From: Rhodonellum psychrophilum GCM71 = DSM 17998
GTDB lineage: Bacteria; Bacteroidota; Bacteroidia; Cytophagales; Cyclobacteriaceae
Length of the DNA stretch: 64,000 nt
Direction: 5' to 3'
NCBI RefSeq assembly: GCF_000381545.1
Contig: NZ_KB906685.1
Location: 1 to 64,000, forward strand
The notes under the pieces are model-generated. The model did not search any database. It saw only the letters and a list, made by a program, of their open reading frames with translations, and was not told the DNA's origin. The translations under genes were made by a program, and so were the position numbers. Below, in pieces: positions 17,626 through 26,987 of this stretch. Every line of letters begins with the position of its first letter. Position 1 is the stretch's first letter.

Positions 17626-18642
17626 TTATTTTTTGTCACCGGATTTGTTTTTGGTGCTGTCTCCCGCACTTCCGGAATCCGTTCCGGCGATAGAGGATCG
17701 CATATCCGTGTCGGATTTAATGTTTTCCATCCTGTAGTAATCCATAATGCCCAGTTTTCCTGATCTGAATGCCTCAGCAATGGCTTTTGGAACCTCAGCT
17801 TCAGCCTCGATTACCTTTGCACGCATTTCTACAGCTTTCGCTTTCATTTCTTGTTCCAAGGCAACGGCCATTGCCCTTCTTTCTTCCGCTCTAGCTTCTG
17901 CCACTTTCAAGTCGGCAGACGCTTGGTCGATTTGAAGCTTGGCGCCAATATTTGTTCCCACATCGATGTCAGCGATATCGATCGAGAGGATTTCAAATGC
18001 AGTTCCTGCATCCAAGCCCCTTTCTAACACCAATTTCGAAATCCTGTCAGGATTTTCCAATACACTTTTGTGGTTTTGTGAAGAACCTATTGAAGTCACG
18101 ATTCCTTCGCCAACACGCGCCAAAATCGTTTCTTCTCCCGCTCCACCGACCAACTGTGCGATGTTTGCTCTTACCGTTACCCTCGCTTTTGCAATCAGCT
18201 GAATCCCATCCGCAGCCACAGCAGCCACATTTGGGGTGTTGATCACCTTTGGGTTTACGGAAATCTGAACTGCCTCGAAGACATCTCGACCCGCTAGGTC
18301 TATTGCTGTGGCTTGTTTAAAGCTCAGCGCAATATTTGCCTTATCAGCGGATATTAGGGCCCTAATTACATTTGGGACGTTTCCGCCTGCCAAGAAATGG
18401 GTTTCCAAATCATTCGTAGTCAGGTCTAATCCCGCTTTGGTTGCGGTGATCATGGCGTTGACAATGATTCCCGGGGGAACCTTCCTGATTCTCATTCCGA
18501 TCAATTCTCCGATTCCTACTTTCACGTTGGAGAAGACTGCCGTGATCCAAAGATTTACGGGAATAAAATAAAGGAAGACAAATAACAAAATCAGCCCGGC
18601 AAAAGCTGCAAATAAAATAAAAGCCGAATTGGTCATTTCCAT
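17626..18642 (-). CDS. floA: flotillin-like protein FloA
   Basis: Membrane scaffold of the FloA (UPF0365/YqfA) family, 338 residues, which organises lipid microdomains. One N-terminal membrane helix (about residues 6-28) precedes an SPFH-like domain, then the coiled Ala/Glu-rich stretch ([20 protein letters not shown] and after, about 240-290) typical of flotillins. The final 30 residues are Ser/Gly/Asp/Lys-rich and disordered. The nfeD gene lies 3 bp upstream on the same strand; NfeD-FloA pairing is the family's usual arrangement. The N-terminal Cys-free hydrophobic segment gives membrane anchoring. Confidence 0.95.
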   Translation of the reverse strand: MEMTNSAFILFAAFAGLILLFVFLYFIPVNLWITAVFSNVKVGIGELIGMRIRKVPPGIIVNAMITATKAGLDLTTNDLETHFLAGGNVPNVIRALISADKANIALSFKQATAIDLAGRDVFEAVQISVNPKVINTPNVAAVAADGIQLIAKARVTVRANIAQLVGGAGEETILARVGEGIVTSIGSSQNHKSVLENPDRISKLVLERGLDAGTAFEILSIDIADIDVGTNIGAKLQIDQASADLKVAEARAEERRAMAVALEQEMKAKAVEMRAKVIEAEAEVPKAIAEAFRSGKLGIMDYYRMENIKSDTDMRSSIAGTDSGSAGDSTKNKSGDKK

Positions 18643-18645
18643 AGT

Positions 18646-19107
18646 TTATGATTTTACGATGATTTTATTGTTTTCCAATTTGTGTATGATGACTGTTTTT
18701 CCGACGGGGATCAAGCCTGCTTCTGATTTAACTTCATAGATTTTATCCAAAAACTCAGCTTTCCCAATAGGTTTGATGTCAGAAACCGCCTTGCCTTCAA
18801 GTCCAAGGGTCAATCCCAATAGCCGATCATCAAATGTTCTATTGGAGATGGTCTCTTTCAAGGCAAATTTCTTCCAAACCCCTGATTTGAACCCATAAAA
18901 AAGGGCTGTAAAATTCACCAATATAGTGATTCCTAAAATCATCCACGCAAGTTGACTGTCAAGCTTTATGAATGCGTAATAAATGCCTGCTGCGGTCACC
19001 AGAACTCCCAAAAGCCCAACCAAAGTTGTCCCTGGGACAAACAAAATCTCCAATAATACAAGGATCAATCCGATTGTCAAAAGGCTCCCTAAAATCAACA
19101 AAGTCAT
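18646..19107 (-). CDS. NfeD family membrane protein
   Basis: A 153-residue protein with three or so membrane helices in its first 85 residues (about 3-25, 28-47, 53-73) and a C-terminal OB-fold domain of about 60 residues (LLGLTLGLEGKAVSDIKPIG... VGKTVIIHKLENNKIIV). This is the short, protease-less NfeD type that partners flotillin-like proteins. It is the first gene of a two-gene unit with floA, with only 3 bp between. By known pairing it probably interacts with FloA in the membrane. Confidence 0.9.
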   Translation of the reverse strand: MTLLILGSLLTIGLILVLLEILFVPGTTLVGLLGVLVTAAGIYYAFIKLDSQLAWMILGITILVNFTALFYGFKSGVWKKFALKETISNRTFDDRLLGLTLGLEGKAVSDIKPIGKAEFLDKIYEVKSEAGLIPVGKTVIIHKLENNKIIVKS

Positions 19108-19221
19108 AATTGTCTATTTTTGTTCAAATTAGGTAGATTAATTGGTTTCAAAAAACCATAATCCCAATCTTCGTAGGAATAACTGTTTAAAACTAAAAAA
19201 ATCTGAAATCATCAAAAAATA

Positions 19222-19285
19222 AATCGATGGATTCCAAAACCATAAAACCTGAATTTAGGATTTGGGGTTCTGAAATCCATCGATT
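19222..19285 (-). terminator. terminator of proS with nested inverted repeats
   Basis: AATCGATGGATT (19222-19233) and AATCCATCGATT (19274-19285) form a perfect 12-bp stem around a 40-nt loop that can itself fold (CCAAA/TTTGG inside). On the minus strand the stem is followed by TATTTTTTG. It starts 15 bp beyond the proS stop. Confidence 0.65.
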
Positions 19286-19299
19286 ATATACATATATTA

Positions 19300-20781
19300 T
19301 CAATACGCTCTTGCGAAAAGTACCCGACCACTTGATGGTTGGCCAGTAAGGATACACTTTCCTTCCTCTTCTTTCCTGTCCAAGGGAATGCATCTGATCG
19401 TGGCCTTGGAAAGTTCCTTGATTTTTTCCTCGGTTGCAGTAGTACCATCCCAATGCGCGGAAACAAAGCCTCCCTTGTTATCCAAGATAGATTGGAATTC
19501 TTCCCAAGTATCTGCTTCGGTGGTCATTTCATTTTTGAATGAAAATGCTTTTTGATAAATATTTTCCTGGATTTCATCCAATAAGCCAATGATGTAATCT
19601 TCAAGAATGACCCCGTCCAAATGGATTGTTTCTTTGGTTAAGGTGTCTCTTCTTGCGATTTCAAGGGAATTGTTTTCAAGATCTCTTGGACCCAAAGCGA
19701 TTCGAATGGGCACTCCCTTCAGTTCATATTCAGCAAATTTCCATCCCGGTTTGAAAGTGTCGCGGTTGTCGAATTTTACCGAAATTCCTTTGGCTTTCAA
19801 TTTGGCCATGATTTCTTTTGCCTTTATGGAAAGGATTTCCAGTTCTGCATCCCCTCTGTAGATGGGGATAATCACCACTTGAATAGGTGCCAGTTTGGGA
19901 GGAAGCACCAGTCCATTGTCATCAGAGTGCGCCATAATCAAGGCACCCATCAAGCGCGTGCTTACACCCCAAGAAGTTCCCCAAACATACTCAAGTCCAC
20001 CTTCCTTCGTTGCGAATTTCACATCAAAAGCCTTGGCAAAATTCTGCCCCAAGAAGTGGGAGGTACCTGCTTGAAGTGCTTTTCCATCCTGCATCATGGC
20101 TTCGATGCAGTAGGTGTCCACCGCTCCTGCAAAACGTTCGTTTTCAGTTTTGACTCCTTTGACCACAGGCAATGCCATAAATTCTTGTGCAAACTGGGCA
20201 TAGACGTTCATCATTTGAACGGTTTCATCAATGGCTTCCTGTTTTGTGGCGTGGGCGGTGTGGCCTTCCTGCCATAAAAACTCCGAGGTTCTTAAAAACA
20301 AGCGTGTCCTCATTTCCCATCGGACCACATTGGCCCATTGATTTACCAATAGGGGCAAGTCACGATAGGATTGGATCCAGTTTTTATAAGTACTCCATAT
20401 CACTGTTTCCGAAGTGGGCCTGACGATCAATTCTTCCTCCAATTTTGCGTCTGGATCCACGATCACAGACTTTCCGTCTTCAGAATTTTTCAACCTGTAG
20501 TGGGTCACCACTGCGCATTCCTTTGCAAAGCCTTCTATGTGGCTGGCTTCTTTGGAAAGATAAGATTTTGGAATAAACAAGGGGAAATAGGCATTTGAAT
20601 GTCCGGTTTCCTTGAACATGATGTCCAGCTGGGCTTGGATTTTTTCCCAAATGGAGTAACCATAGGGCTTGATCACCATACAACCTCTAACCGCCGAGTT
20701 TTCAGCGAGGTCGGCCCTTTTTACCAATTCATTATACCACAATGAATAATCTTCGCTTCTTTTGGGCAATCCTTTACTCAT
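19300..20781 (-). CDS. proS: prolyl-tRNA synthetase (short, archaeal/eukaryal-like type)
   Basis: Class II synthetase charging tRNA-Pro, 493 residues. It lacks the INS editing domain of the bacterial form and has the C-terminal extension ending in a Tyr (LFARAY), which marks the archaeal/eukaryal-like ProRS. Motif 2 is visible as [18 protein letters not shown], motif 1 near [11 protein letters not shown], and the anticodon-binding domain follows at about 290-400 ([12 protein letters not shown]). Bacteroidetes commonly use this type. It stands alone, facing away from the lipoprotein gene, with a candidate promoter at 20836-20843 and a terminator at 19222-19285. Confidence 0.96.
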   Translation of the reverse strand: MSKGLPKRSEDYSLWYNELVKRADLAENSAVRGCMVIKPYGYSIWEKIQAQLDIMFKETGHSNAYFPLFIPKSYLSKEASHIEGFAKECAVVTHYRLKNSEDGKSVIVDPDAKLEEELIVRPTSETVIWSTYKNWIQSYRDLPLLVNQWANVVRWEMRTRLFLRTSEFLWQEGHTAHATKQEAIDETVQMMNVYAQFAQEFMALPVVKGVKTENERFAGAVDTYCIEAMMQDGKALQAGTSHFLGQNFAKAFDVKFATKEGGLEYVWGTSWGVSTRLMGALIMAHSDDNGLVLPPKLAPIQVVIIPIYRGDAELEILSIKAKEIMAKLKAKGISVKFDNRDTFKPGWKFAEYELKGVPIRIALGPRDLENNSLEIARRDTLTKETIHLDGVILEDYIIGLLDEIQENIYQKAFSFKNEMTTEADTWEEFQSILDNKGGFVSAHWDGTTATEEKIKELSKATIRCIPLDRKEEEGKCILTGQPSSGRVLFARAY

Positions 20782-20835
20782 CTCTTATTTGTTGGTTTCA
20801 AAAATCTCTTTATCTTCGCTTGGAAGAATAGTGGG

Positions 20836-20843
20836 CAAATATA
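20836..20843 (-). promoter_or_regulatory. candidate -7 box for proS
   Basis: CAAATATA on the plus strand reads TATATTTG on the minus strand, matching TAnnTTTG, 54 bp upstream of the proS ATG. No -33 TTG is clear. Confidence 0.35.
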
Positions 20844-20913
20844 AATTAAAAAATTATAACCCTCTCCTATAACGAACGTATATAGTTATAGTGTTAAATA
20901 AAATACCAAGCAA

Positions 20914-22293
20914 ATGAAAAAATTAAACACATTCGCAGTCTTAGGAGCAGGGTTAATCGTGATGTTAAGCTCATGTTCTACCAGTTACAATGCCATGAAA
21001 GGTGAGACTGACGATTTATATTTTATGGCATCGGATGCAAATCTTGCCACTGAGTTTGCTGTTAATAACAACAATCCCCAAAATTTTCAATCTCTTAAGA
21101 ATGTCAATTCGGCTGAATTTGAGAAAGAGAATTTTTCTGCGAGAAATGTGAATCCAGAATATATCGCCAAATATCAAGCGGAACAAAACGCAGGATCGGA
21201 AAATGAGACGGTTTATTTTGATGAAGCTGATGCACAGGCAAATCAAGGCAATATCAATGTGTACAACAATTACAGCAGCAATGCTGGGAATTTCAACTCA
21301 GGTTTCGGTAACCCGTGGATGATGAATTCCATGTTTATGGGAGGTTTTTCACCTTTTGGAATGGGCATGGGAATGGGCATGATGTCACCTTTCGGAATGG
21401 GATTCTACGATCCTTTTTGGGGTCCTTCCATGGGTATGGGCATGATGTCTCCCTTTGGCTTTAGGCCAGGATTCAATCTTTCCATCGGGATGGGATTCGG
21501 TTTTGGAAATCCTTGGATGAGGAGGGGATTTGGAATGGGATTTTATGATCCTTTCTTCGGAGGTTTTGGCCACGGAATGGCATTTGGAGGCATGTATCCA
21601 GGCTATGGTTTTGGAGGCTTCGGTAGACCAATTTTTGTCCTTCCTGGGTCAGAATTCAACAACCGTCAGATTGTAAGAGGGGCCAGACCTACACGTGGTG
21701 CAGGATTGGCTACTACTACCAGCAGAGCGAATGCTGCTGCAGTACCAAGTACCTCAAGAGCAGCCGCGAGAAGGGATGCTACATCCAGTCGGTCTTTGAC
21801 CTCTACCCCTAACGCAAGGCAGTCAAGCCGTGATTTCGGGAATAGTCAAAACGATTATTATGGAAATTCCAGAAGTAGAGTTGCTGGAACAACTTCAGCA
21901 GCACCTTCCACAAGAAACGTTGGATCTGCGGCAATGAGCCGTACAGGAAGCAGAGTTGGAACTACCAATACTGCCCCAAATACCAGAAACATGGCTCCGA
22001 ATACCAGAAATACAAGATCAACTTATGGAACTACACCATCCAGAGGTTCATCTCCAAGTTACAACAGGAATGCGAGTCCTTCTTACAATAGAAGTACCAG
22101 CCCAACAAACAGAACGGTTGCACCTTCAAGAAGCGGCAATTCAACCCCAACTAGAAATTCTTCTCCATCTTATAGCGCACCAAGCAGAAGCACTGGTGGT
22201 AGTGTAGGAGGAGGAAGCGTTGGAGGAGGAAGAAGTAGCAGCGGTGGTGGTGGCGCCAGTTCTGGAGGATCAAGAGGAGGAAGGGGGAATTAA
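20914..22293 (+). CDS. low-complexity Gly/Met/Phe- and Ser/Arg-rich lipoprotein
   Basis: Function not recognised. The N-terminus is a lipoprotein signal (MLSSCS, acylated Cys21). Residues 30-120 are ordinary and Asn-rich. Residues 130-250 are extremely rich in Gly, Met, Phe and Pro, with duplicated blocks GMGMMSPFG and GMGFYDPF. From about residue 270 the chain is Ser/Thr/Arg/Asn-rich, with many S-P-S-Y-N-R-type units, and ends in a poly-Gly/Ser/Arg tail (GGRSSSGGGG...GGRGN). It should be anchored at the outer membrane and is probably largely disordered; a surface or adhesive role is only a guess. It stands alone with a strong terminator (22284-22308). Confidence 0.7.
   Translation: MKKLNTFAVLGAGLIVMLSSCSTSYNAMKGETDDLYFMASDANLATEFAVNNNNPQNFQSLKNVNSAEFEKENFSARNVNPEYIAKYQAEQNAGSENETVYFDEADAQANQGNINVYNNYSSNAGNFNSGFGNPWMMNSMFMGGFSPFGMGMGMGMMSPFGMGFYDPFWGPSMGMGMMSPFGFRPGFNLSIGMGFGFGNPWMRRGFGMGFYDPFFGGFGHGMAFGGMYPGYGFGGFGRPIFVLPGSEFNNRQIVRGARPTRGAGLATTTSRANAAAVPSTSRAAARRDATSSRSLTSTPNARQSSRDFGNSQNDYYGNSRSRVAGTTSAAPSTRNVGSAAMSRTGSRVGTTNTAPNTRNMAPNTRNTRSTYGTTPSRGSSPSYNRNASPSYNRSTSPTNRTVAPSRSGNSTPTRNSSPSYSAPSRSTGGSVGGGSVGGGRSSSGGGGASSGGSRGGRGN
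21340..21620 (+). repeat. degenerate in-gene repeats coding GMGMMSPFG / GMGFYDPF
   Basis: The coding DNA carries related blocks: GMGFYDPF is encoded at about 21397-21420 and again at about 21533-21556, and GMGMMSPFG at about 21367 and 21433. Synonymous differences between copies show old or selected duplication rather than a recent slip. Confidence 0.6.
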
Positions 22294-22308
22294 TTCCCCT
22301 TTTTTTTT
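22284..22308 (+). terminator. rho-independent terminator of the lipoprotein gene
   Basis: The palindrome GGGGAATTAATTCCCC (22284-22299) is followed by nine T residues. The gene's TAA stop (22291-22293) lies inside it. Confidence 0.85.
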
Positions 22309-22412
22309 ATCTTTTTTTTAACTTTCTCGTTAAATCAAATCTATACTTTATTCAAACGATTTGTTTAAAGTTGGTTTAACACCTTATCTTAAAATATCCA
22401 AAAATCAGTTTT

Positions 22413-23933
22413 ATGATTTCAGTCAAAAAGATATTCATCACGCTTGTTGTGGGAGGATTGGCAATGTCAGATGCATTTTCCCAGAGTGGATACTTTGAAG
22501 ATGCATTGCGGTTCAGTCAATTTAGATCGACTGGTTCTGCCCGTATTACAGGGATCGGAGGAGCCCAAATGTCACTGGGTGGAGACATCTCCAACGTCCA
22601 TGGTAACCCTGCCGGTTTGGGCTTTTTCAGGCAGTCAGAATTCAGTATTTCTCCCTCCTTTACCAATTGGCTTTCCGAATCCAATTATCTTGGCCAAATC
22701 CAAGAAGATCGAACCGGCAATTTTTCCGTTCCAAACCTAGGATTGGTTATAAGCAAACCAAAAGGACCGCTTCAACCAGGGAAATTCAGGGGTGGGTCTT
22801 TTGGGATCAGTTTCAATAGGGTAGCCAACTTCAACAATCAGTTTGGTTTCTTTTCAGACATTGAAGGAAATTCCTCGATCATTGATTTTTTCTTGCAGGA
22901 CGCTTCGGGTATTCCAGAAAATCAAATTGAAAGTTTTGGGTTGACGGGCTTGGCATACCAATCTTACCTGATCAATCCCATTGCTTTTGATGAAGCTGGC
23001 AATCCGATCAATAATCCATCCCAGTACGATTCCTTTGTATTGGGGCAGCCTTTTCAGGATGAAATCGTCACAACAGAAGGGAGTGCCAACCAAACCAGTT
23101 TTTCTTATGGAGCAAATTTTGACAACAAACTCTTTGTCGGCGGTGGCATAGGTCTCACCTCCATTAATTATACATCGACCAAAACTTACAATGAAGAATT
23201 CTTCGAACAACCCTTGATTAATTCTTCCCTACAAGAGAATTTGAGGATCAATGGTTTTGGTGTCAATGTGAATTTGGGAGTAATTTATAAGCCGGTGGAT
23301 CAATTAAATCTTGGGCTGAATTTCCAATCCCCCACCTGGTACAGGTTGAATGAGGAATATGATGCAAGGATTGTTAATTTCTTTGACAATTTCTTTTACG
23401 AGGATGAGGGAGAAACATTGGGTCGTGAGGAGGCCTCTACCCAAATTATTTTGGGTACATATAATCTAAATACACCATTGAGACTTAGTGGAGGAGCTAC
23501 CTACTTCATTGGTAAAAATGGATTTATCTCAGCCGATGTGGATTTTCTGGATTACAGTAGCAGCCGGATCAATTCCAATGATTTCAATCCCAACGCAGAC
23601 AATGCTGAAATAAGAGCTATTTATGGAACAGCCATCAACTACCGGATAGGTGGGGAATACAGGTTTGACATCTGGAGAGTAAGGGCAGGGTATGCCTTCT
23701 ACGGAGATCCCTTCGTAAACAGCATTATAGACAGGAGTACCCAGCAATTCAATGGCGGACTAGGCGTACGACTAAAGAAGGTGTATGTCGATTTCGCCTT
23801 ATCAGGAACTTACTTTGATCAAGTTTACAATTCCTATCCGGTTATTGAATCCAATGGAATAAACTCCGGGCCAATTACCCAGGTGAAAAACAAGATGACA
23901 TCCGGGATGGTTACCGTGGGTTTTAACTTCTAA
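22413..23933 (+). CDS. OmpP1/FadL-like outer-membrane protein
   Basis: Outer-membrane beta-barrel of 506 residues with a signal peptide ending AFS-Q (about residue 24). The opening RFSQFRSTGSARITGIGGAQ and GGDISNVHGNPAGLGFF match the N-terminal region of OmpP1/FadL/TodX barrels, including the NPAGL motif. The chain ends in Phe (VTVGFNF), the usual last-strand signal. Members carry long-chain fatty acids or other hydrophobic compounds; substrate here is unknown. Its 3' end overlaps the convergent aroK gene by 11 bp, leaving no room for a separate terminator between them. Confidence 0.88.
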   Translation: MISVKKIFITLVVGGLAMSDAFSQSGYFEDALRFSQFRSTGSARITGIGGAQMSLGGDISNVHGNPAGLGFFRQSEFSISPSFTNWLSESNYLGQIQEDRTGNFSVPNLGLVISKPKGPLQPGKFRGGSFGISFNRVANFNNQFGFFSDIEGNSSIIDFFLQDASGIPENQIESFGLTGLAYQSYLINPIAFDEAGNPINNPSQYDSFVLGQPFQDEIVTTEGSANQTSFSYGANFDNKLFVGGGIGLTSINYTSTKTYNEEFFEQPLINSSLQENLRINGFGVNVNLGVIYKPVDQLNLGLNFQSPTWYRLNEEYDARIVNFFDNFFYEDEGETLGREEASTQIILGTYNLNTPLRLSGGATYFIGKNGFISADVDFLDYSSSRINSNDFNPNADNAEIRAIYGTAINYRIGGEYRFDIWRVRAGYAFYGDPFVNSIIDRSTQQFNGGLGVRLKKVYVDFALSGTYFDQVYNSYPVIESNGINSGPITQVKNKMTSGMVTVGFNF

Positions 23934-24453
23934 AAAACACCATTAATTCTGATATCAAAAGCTCAGTGGAGATGTCCTCTCCACTGAGCTTTATTTTTGC
24001 CTGATCATAAAACAAAACCCGCTGGGCATAAAGATTTTTAAGCTTGAGTATCATTTCTGCTTCGTCAAGTCCAGCAAACATTGGTCTTTTTCCTGTAACA
24101 TCGGTCTTGAGTCGTGAATGGAGTTCACTCAATGCCACGTCAAGGTAAACTGAAATTGCGTGTTTGTTGATCAAGTCCATATTGTCGTTGAAGCAAGGTG
24201 TGCCCCCGCCCGTTGACAGTACAAACCCAGCTTCCCTGCTCAAAACCTGTTTCAGATAGATGGTCTCGAGTTCCCTGAAACCACCTTCTCCTACGGATTG
24301 AAAGATGTGAGGGATTTTTTGGTGGGTTTCTTTTTCGATCAAATGGTCGAGATCGATGAATTCGAAATTGAGTTGGAGGGCCAATTTCTTTCCAAAAGTT
24401 GATTTTCCCGAGCCCGGCAATCCAACCAAAACTATTTTAACTGGATCTTTCAT
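23923..24453 (-). CDS. aroK: shikimate kinase
   Basis: Phosphorylates shikimate at the 3-OH in chorismate synthesis, cytoplasmic, 176 residues. Walker A is GLPGSGKST at residues 12-20. The shikimate-binding Asp and neighbours are in FIDLDHLIE, the Arg in FRELE and the GGG loop in STGGGTPC. The lid region contains GKRPMF. It overlaps the upstream DoxX-like gene by 4 bp and that gene overlaps DUF1599 by 8 bp, so aroK is the third gene of a coupled run. A metabolic link between the three is not obvious. Confidence 0.95.
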   Translation of the reverse strand: MKDPVKIVLVGLPGSGKSTFGKKLALQLNFEFIDLDHLIEKETHQKIPHIFQSVGEGGFRELETIYLKQVLSREAGFVLSTGGGTPCFNDNMDLINKHAISVYLDVALSELHSRLKTDVTGKRPMFAGLDEAEMILKLKNLYAQRVLFYDQAKIKLSGEDISTELLISELMVFFRS

Positions 24454-25550
24454 CGTCCATAAAGCAATTTAACCGCTTCAGCGTCAGGGGTGTTTCTGTA
24501 ATGGTACTTTTTCAGAACGACTCCGTTTTGAAGCAGCATCACTCCAGGATTTGACCGCATGATCGTTTTGATAACGGTGGCATCCCCCTGATACCCCTTT
24601 ACGTCCCAATTTCTCGAATCAATCAAGCTGTGGATTTCTGTTTCGGAAGATGCCGCAACCAAAACAGCTTCGATGCCACTTCCCTTAAGACCTTTTATCA
24701 TTTTGTCGATTTCGGTCAAATTGGAGGTTTCAAGCTTTGAAATATTGGTGACCATAATCAAGGCTTTGTCTCCAGTTAAAATGCCTTCCGTAAAATCGCC
24801 CTCTGTATTCCATATGGCAAAATCCGATATTTTGGGAAGGGCTTCCTCATTATTGAGATTCATTTCCAAAAATTCGTAGGATTCATCCGTTGGATATTGG
24901 TCAAATACAAATTCTTTGCCCTCCTTTTTCATCACATAACTATATTCCAAAGGCGCAGAGGGTTGCATGGCCAGCGGGATATTCACGCCCTCCTTATACG
25001 CCCGGAAGTCGATAAATGGAAGGTTTCGGATGGCCGTGATCGCCAAAATAACAGATACTATCACACTTATCCTGACTGTCCAGGTTGCCCAAGGTTGATA
25101 ATTATTAACCAAATCTTTTCTGAAAAAGAACAAGATTCCAATCAAAATCAACAAAAAGATGTCCTTGAAGAAAGATTCCCATGGAGTGAGTTTGATGGCG
25201 TCCCCAAAACATCCGCAGTCTGTAACCTTATTAAAATAAGCAGAATAGAATGTCAGGAAAGTGAAAAACAAAATCATCAAGCCAAGGGCCCAAACCGTTA
25301 CTTTTAACCGGACGCCCAAAATCAGCATAATCCCCAAGACAACTTCCAAAACCACCAAAACTACGGCAATGGATAAGGAAAATTCTTTGAACAGATAAAA
25401 AAAGGAGGCAATGTCATTGGAAAAAACATCAAAATATTCTTCCAACTTAATGGCGGTGCCCACTGGGTCATTGATTTTGATCAGTCCTGAGAAAATAAAC
25501 AATCCACCGACGATCATCCTAATAATGAGCAACATTCCTTGTTTAAACAT
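24450..25550 (-). CDS. DoxX-family membrane protein with C-terminal thioredoxin-like region (BT_3928 type)
   Basis: A 366-residue membrane protein. The first 180 residues hold four to five helices with the DoxX/MauE pattern: GGLFIFSGLIKINDPVG at the start, then a Cys pair in KVTDCGCFGDAIKLTPWESF. The Cys-Gly-Cys followed by FGD is characteristic of MauE-like DoxX proteins involved in thiol redox in the envelope. The C-terminal 180 residues are soluble and look like a thioredoxin-fold remnant without a CxxC. Overlaps aroK by 4 bp and DUF1599 by 8 bp. Such proteins are found in many Bacteroidetes next to DUF1599; the role is not established. Confidence 0.82.
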   Translation of the reverse strand: MFKQGMLLIIRMIVGGLFIFSGLIKINDPVGTAIKLEEYFDVFSNDIASFFYLFKEFSLSIAVVLVVLEVVLGIMLILGVRLKVTVWALGLMILFFTFLTFYSAYFNKVTDCGCFGDAIKLTPWESFFKDIFLLILIGILFFFRKDLVNNYQPWATWTVRISVIVSVILAITAIRNLPFIDFRAYKEGVNIPLAMQPSAPLEYSYVMKKEGKEFVFDQYPTDESYEFLEMNLNNEEALPKISDFAIWNTEGDFTEGILTGDKALIMVTNISKLETSNLTEIDKMIKGLKGSGIEAVLVAASSETEIHSLIDSRNWDVKGYQGDATVIKTIMRSNPGVMLLQNGVVLKKYHYRNTPDAEAVKLLYGR

Positions 25551-26088
25551 GGTATTCTAATTTTATTAAGCAGAAAACGGCATAATTGATCATGTCTTGA
25601 TAATTCGCCTCAATTCCTTCTGAAACGATTGTCTTTCCCTGGTTGTCTTCAATTTGTTTGACGCGAAAGAGCTTCATAAGGATTATGTCCGTCATCGAGG
25701 CAACACGCATGTCCCTCCAGGCCTCTCCATAATCATGGTTTTTGTTTTCCAACAAGCCACGAGTTGCATCGACCCAATGATCGTAAATGGATTCAATTTC
25801 CTCATAAGAAAGTTCTAGGCGGGGATCATCTTTCAGGCTAATCTGCATCAAGGCAATTAGGCTATAATTGATGATGCCCACGAATTCATCTGCAATTGGG
25901 TCACTTATTTTTTGTGTATCCTTTTCCTGAATGGAACGGATGCGCTGGGCTTTTATAAATATTTGATCGGTAATGGAAGGAAGTCTTAAAATTCTCCAAG
26001 AAGTACCATAATCTATTGTTTTCTTCTTAAAAAGTTCTTTACAAAAGTGGATAACTTGGTTATATTCGCTGATGGTTTGCGTTTTCAA
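25543..26088 (-). CDS. DUF1599 protein (nucleotide-modification-associated domain 1)
   Basis: A 181-residue soluble protein made of two homologous halves. Each has a [DN]YG-x-[AS]WR-x-x-R-x-x-S-x-TD-x-I core: DYGTSWRILRLPSITDQIF in the first half and DYGEAWRDMRVASMTDIIL in the second, each followed by K-x-x-R-x-x-x-I and an INY motif. This matches DUF1599, thought from context to be linked to modified nucleotides and possibly related to the all-alpha NTP pyrophosphohydrolase fold; catalysis is unproven. Its start is only 14 bp from the divergent folP start, so any promoters must lie inside the opposite gene. Confidence 0.85.
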   Translation of the reverse strand: MKTQTISEYNQVIHFCKELFKKKTIDYGTSWRILRLPSITDQIFIKAQRIRSIQEKDTQKISDPIADEFVGIINYSLIALMQISLKDDPRLELSYEEIESIYDHWVDATRGLLENKNHDYGEAWRDMRVASMTDIILMKLFRVKQIEDNQGKTIVSEGIEANYQDMINYAVFCLIKLEYHV

Positions 26089-26102
26089 AGCAATGATGTT
26101 TA

Positions 26103-26987
26103 ATGAACAATATTTTGAATTCTTCTTCTGAAATCGAAGATAAATTATTTACCCCAAAAATAACACTTAGAAGTAAAGGAAAGCTATTATTATTGGAGGA
26201 ACCCTGGGTCATGGGTATTTTAAATGTAACTCCCGATTCCTTTTTTGTTGGTAGTAGGGTGCAAAAGAAGCTTGATGAAGCTGTTTTTCGCGTAGAAAAA
26301 ATGCTTCTAGAGGGAGCCAAAATCATTGATGTCGGAGGTTACAGCAGCCGACCCGGTGCAGCCATGGTTTCTGTGGAAGAGGAAATGGACCGTATTCTTC
26401 CTGTTATTGAAAAAATCAAGATTCATTTCCCCGATTGTTTGGTTTCCATTGACACATTCAGGGCAAATGTTGCCAAGGAAGCGGTCCATGTAGGTGCGGA
26501 TATTGTCAACGATATTTCTGCAGGGGACCTTGATACGGAAATGTTAGAAGCCGTGGGTAAGCTTTCGGTTCCTTATATTGCCATGCATATGAGAGGCAAT
26601 CCCCAAAATATGCAGGAGAAAACGGGCTATGAAAATATTATTTTGGAGATTGCACAAAATTTCTCCAGAAAATTGAACCAATGCAAAAAAGCTGGCATTA
26701 ATGATGTTATACTTGATCCAGGATTCGGTTTTTCCAAAACATTGGAGCAAAATTACTATATTCTAAAAAAATTGTCTTATTTTAAGATAAATCAGGTACC
26801 CATCTTGGTTGGATTGTCAAGGAAGTCGATGATCTATAAACCGTTGGATTGCACACCGGAAGAAGCCTTAAATGGAACGACAGCTCTCAACATGGTTGCC
26901 TTAACACAAGGCGCGAATATTCTAAGGGTACACGACGTGAAAGAAGCAGTAGAAACAGTCAAATTATATAAACAAATTTACCCTTGA
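26103..26987 (+). CDS. folP: dihydropteroate synthase
   Basis: Joins 6-hydroxymethyl-dihydropterin pyrophosphate to p-aminobenzoate in folate synthesis, the sulfonamide target. 294 residues, TIM barrel. Signatures: MGILNVTPDSF (pterin/pyrophosphate loop), DVGGYSSRPGA, SIDTFRANVAK, VNDISAG, and DPGFGFSKTLEQN. In most relatives the first loop reads DSF-x-DGG; here it reads DSFFVGSR, a modest variation. The stop overlaps the TTG start of cdaA by 4 bp, an arrangement seen in many Bacteroidetes. It lies 14 bp from the divergent DUF1599 gene. Confidence 0.95.
   Translation: MNNILNSSSEIEDKLFTPKITLRSKGKLLLLEEPWVMGILNVTPDSFFVGSRVQKKLDEAVFRVEKMLLEGAKIIDVGGYSSRPGAAMVSVEEEMDRILPVIEKIKIHFPDCLVSIDTFRANVAKEAVHVGADIVNDISAGDLDTEMLEAVGKLSVPYIAMHMRGNPQNMQEKTGYENIILEIAQNFSRKLNQCKKAGINDVILDPGFGFSKTLEQNYYILKKLSYFKINQVPILVGLSRKSMIYKPLDCTPEEALNGTTALNMVALTQGANILRVHDVKEAVETVKLYKQIYP

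Noticed and set aside
21300-21620. CRISPR-like or tandem repeat array
   Set aside because: The repeats are in-frame coding blocks of a low-complexity protein with synonymous variation, not spaced identical repeats.
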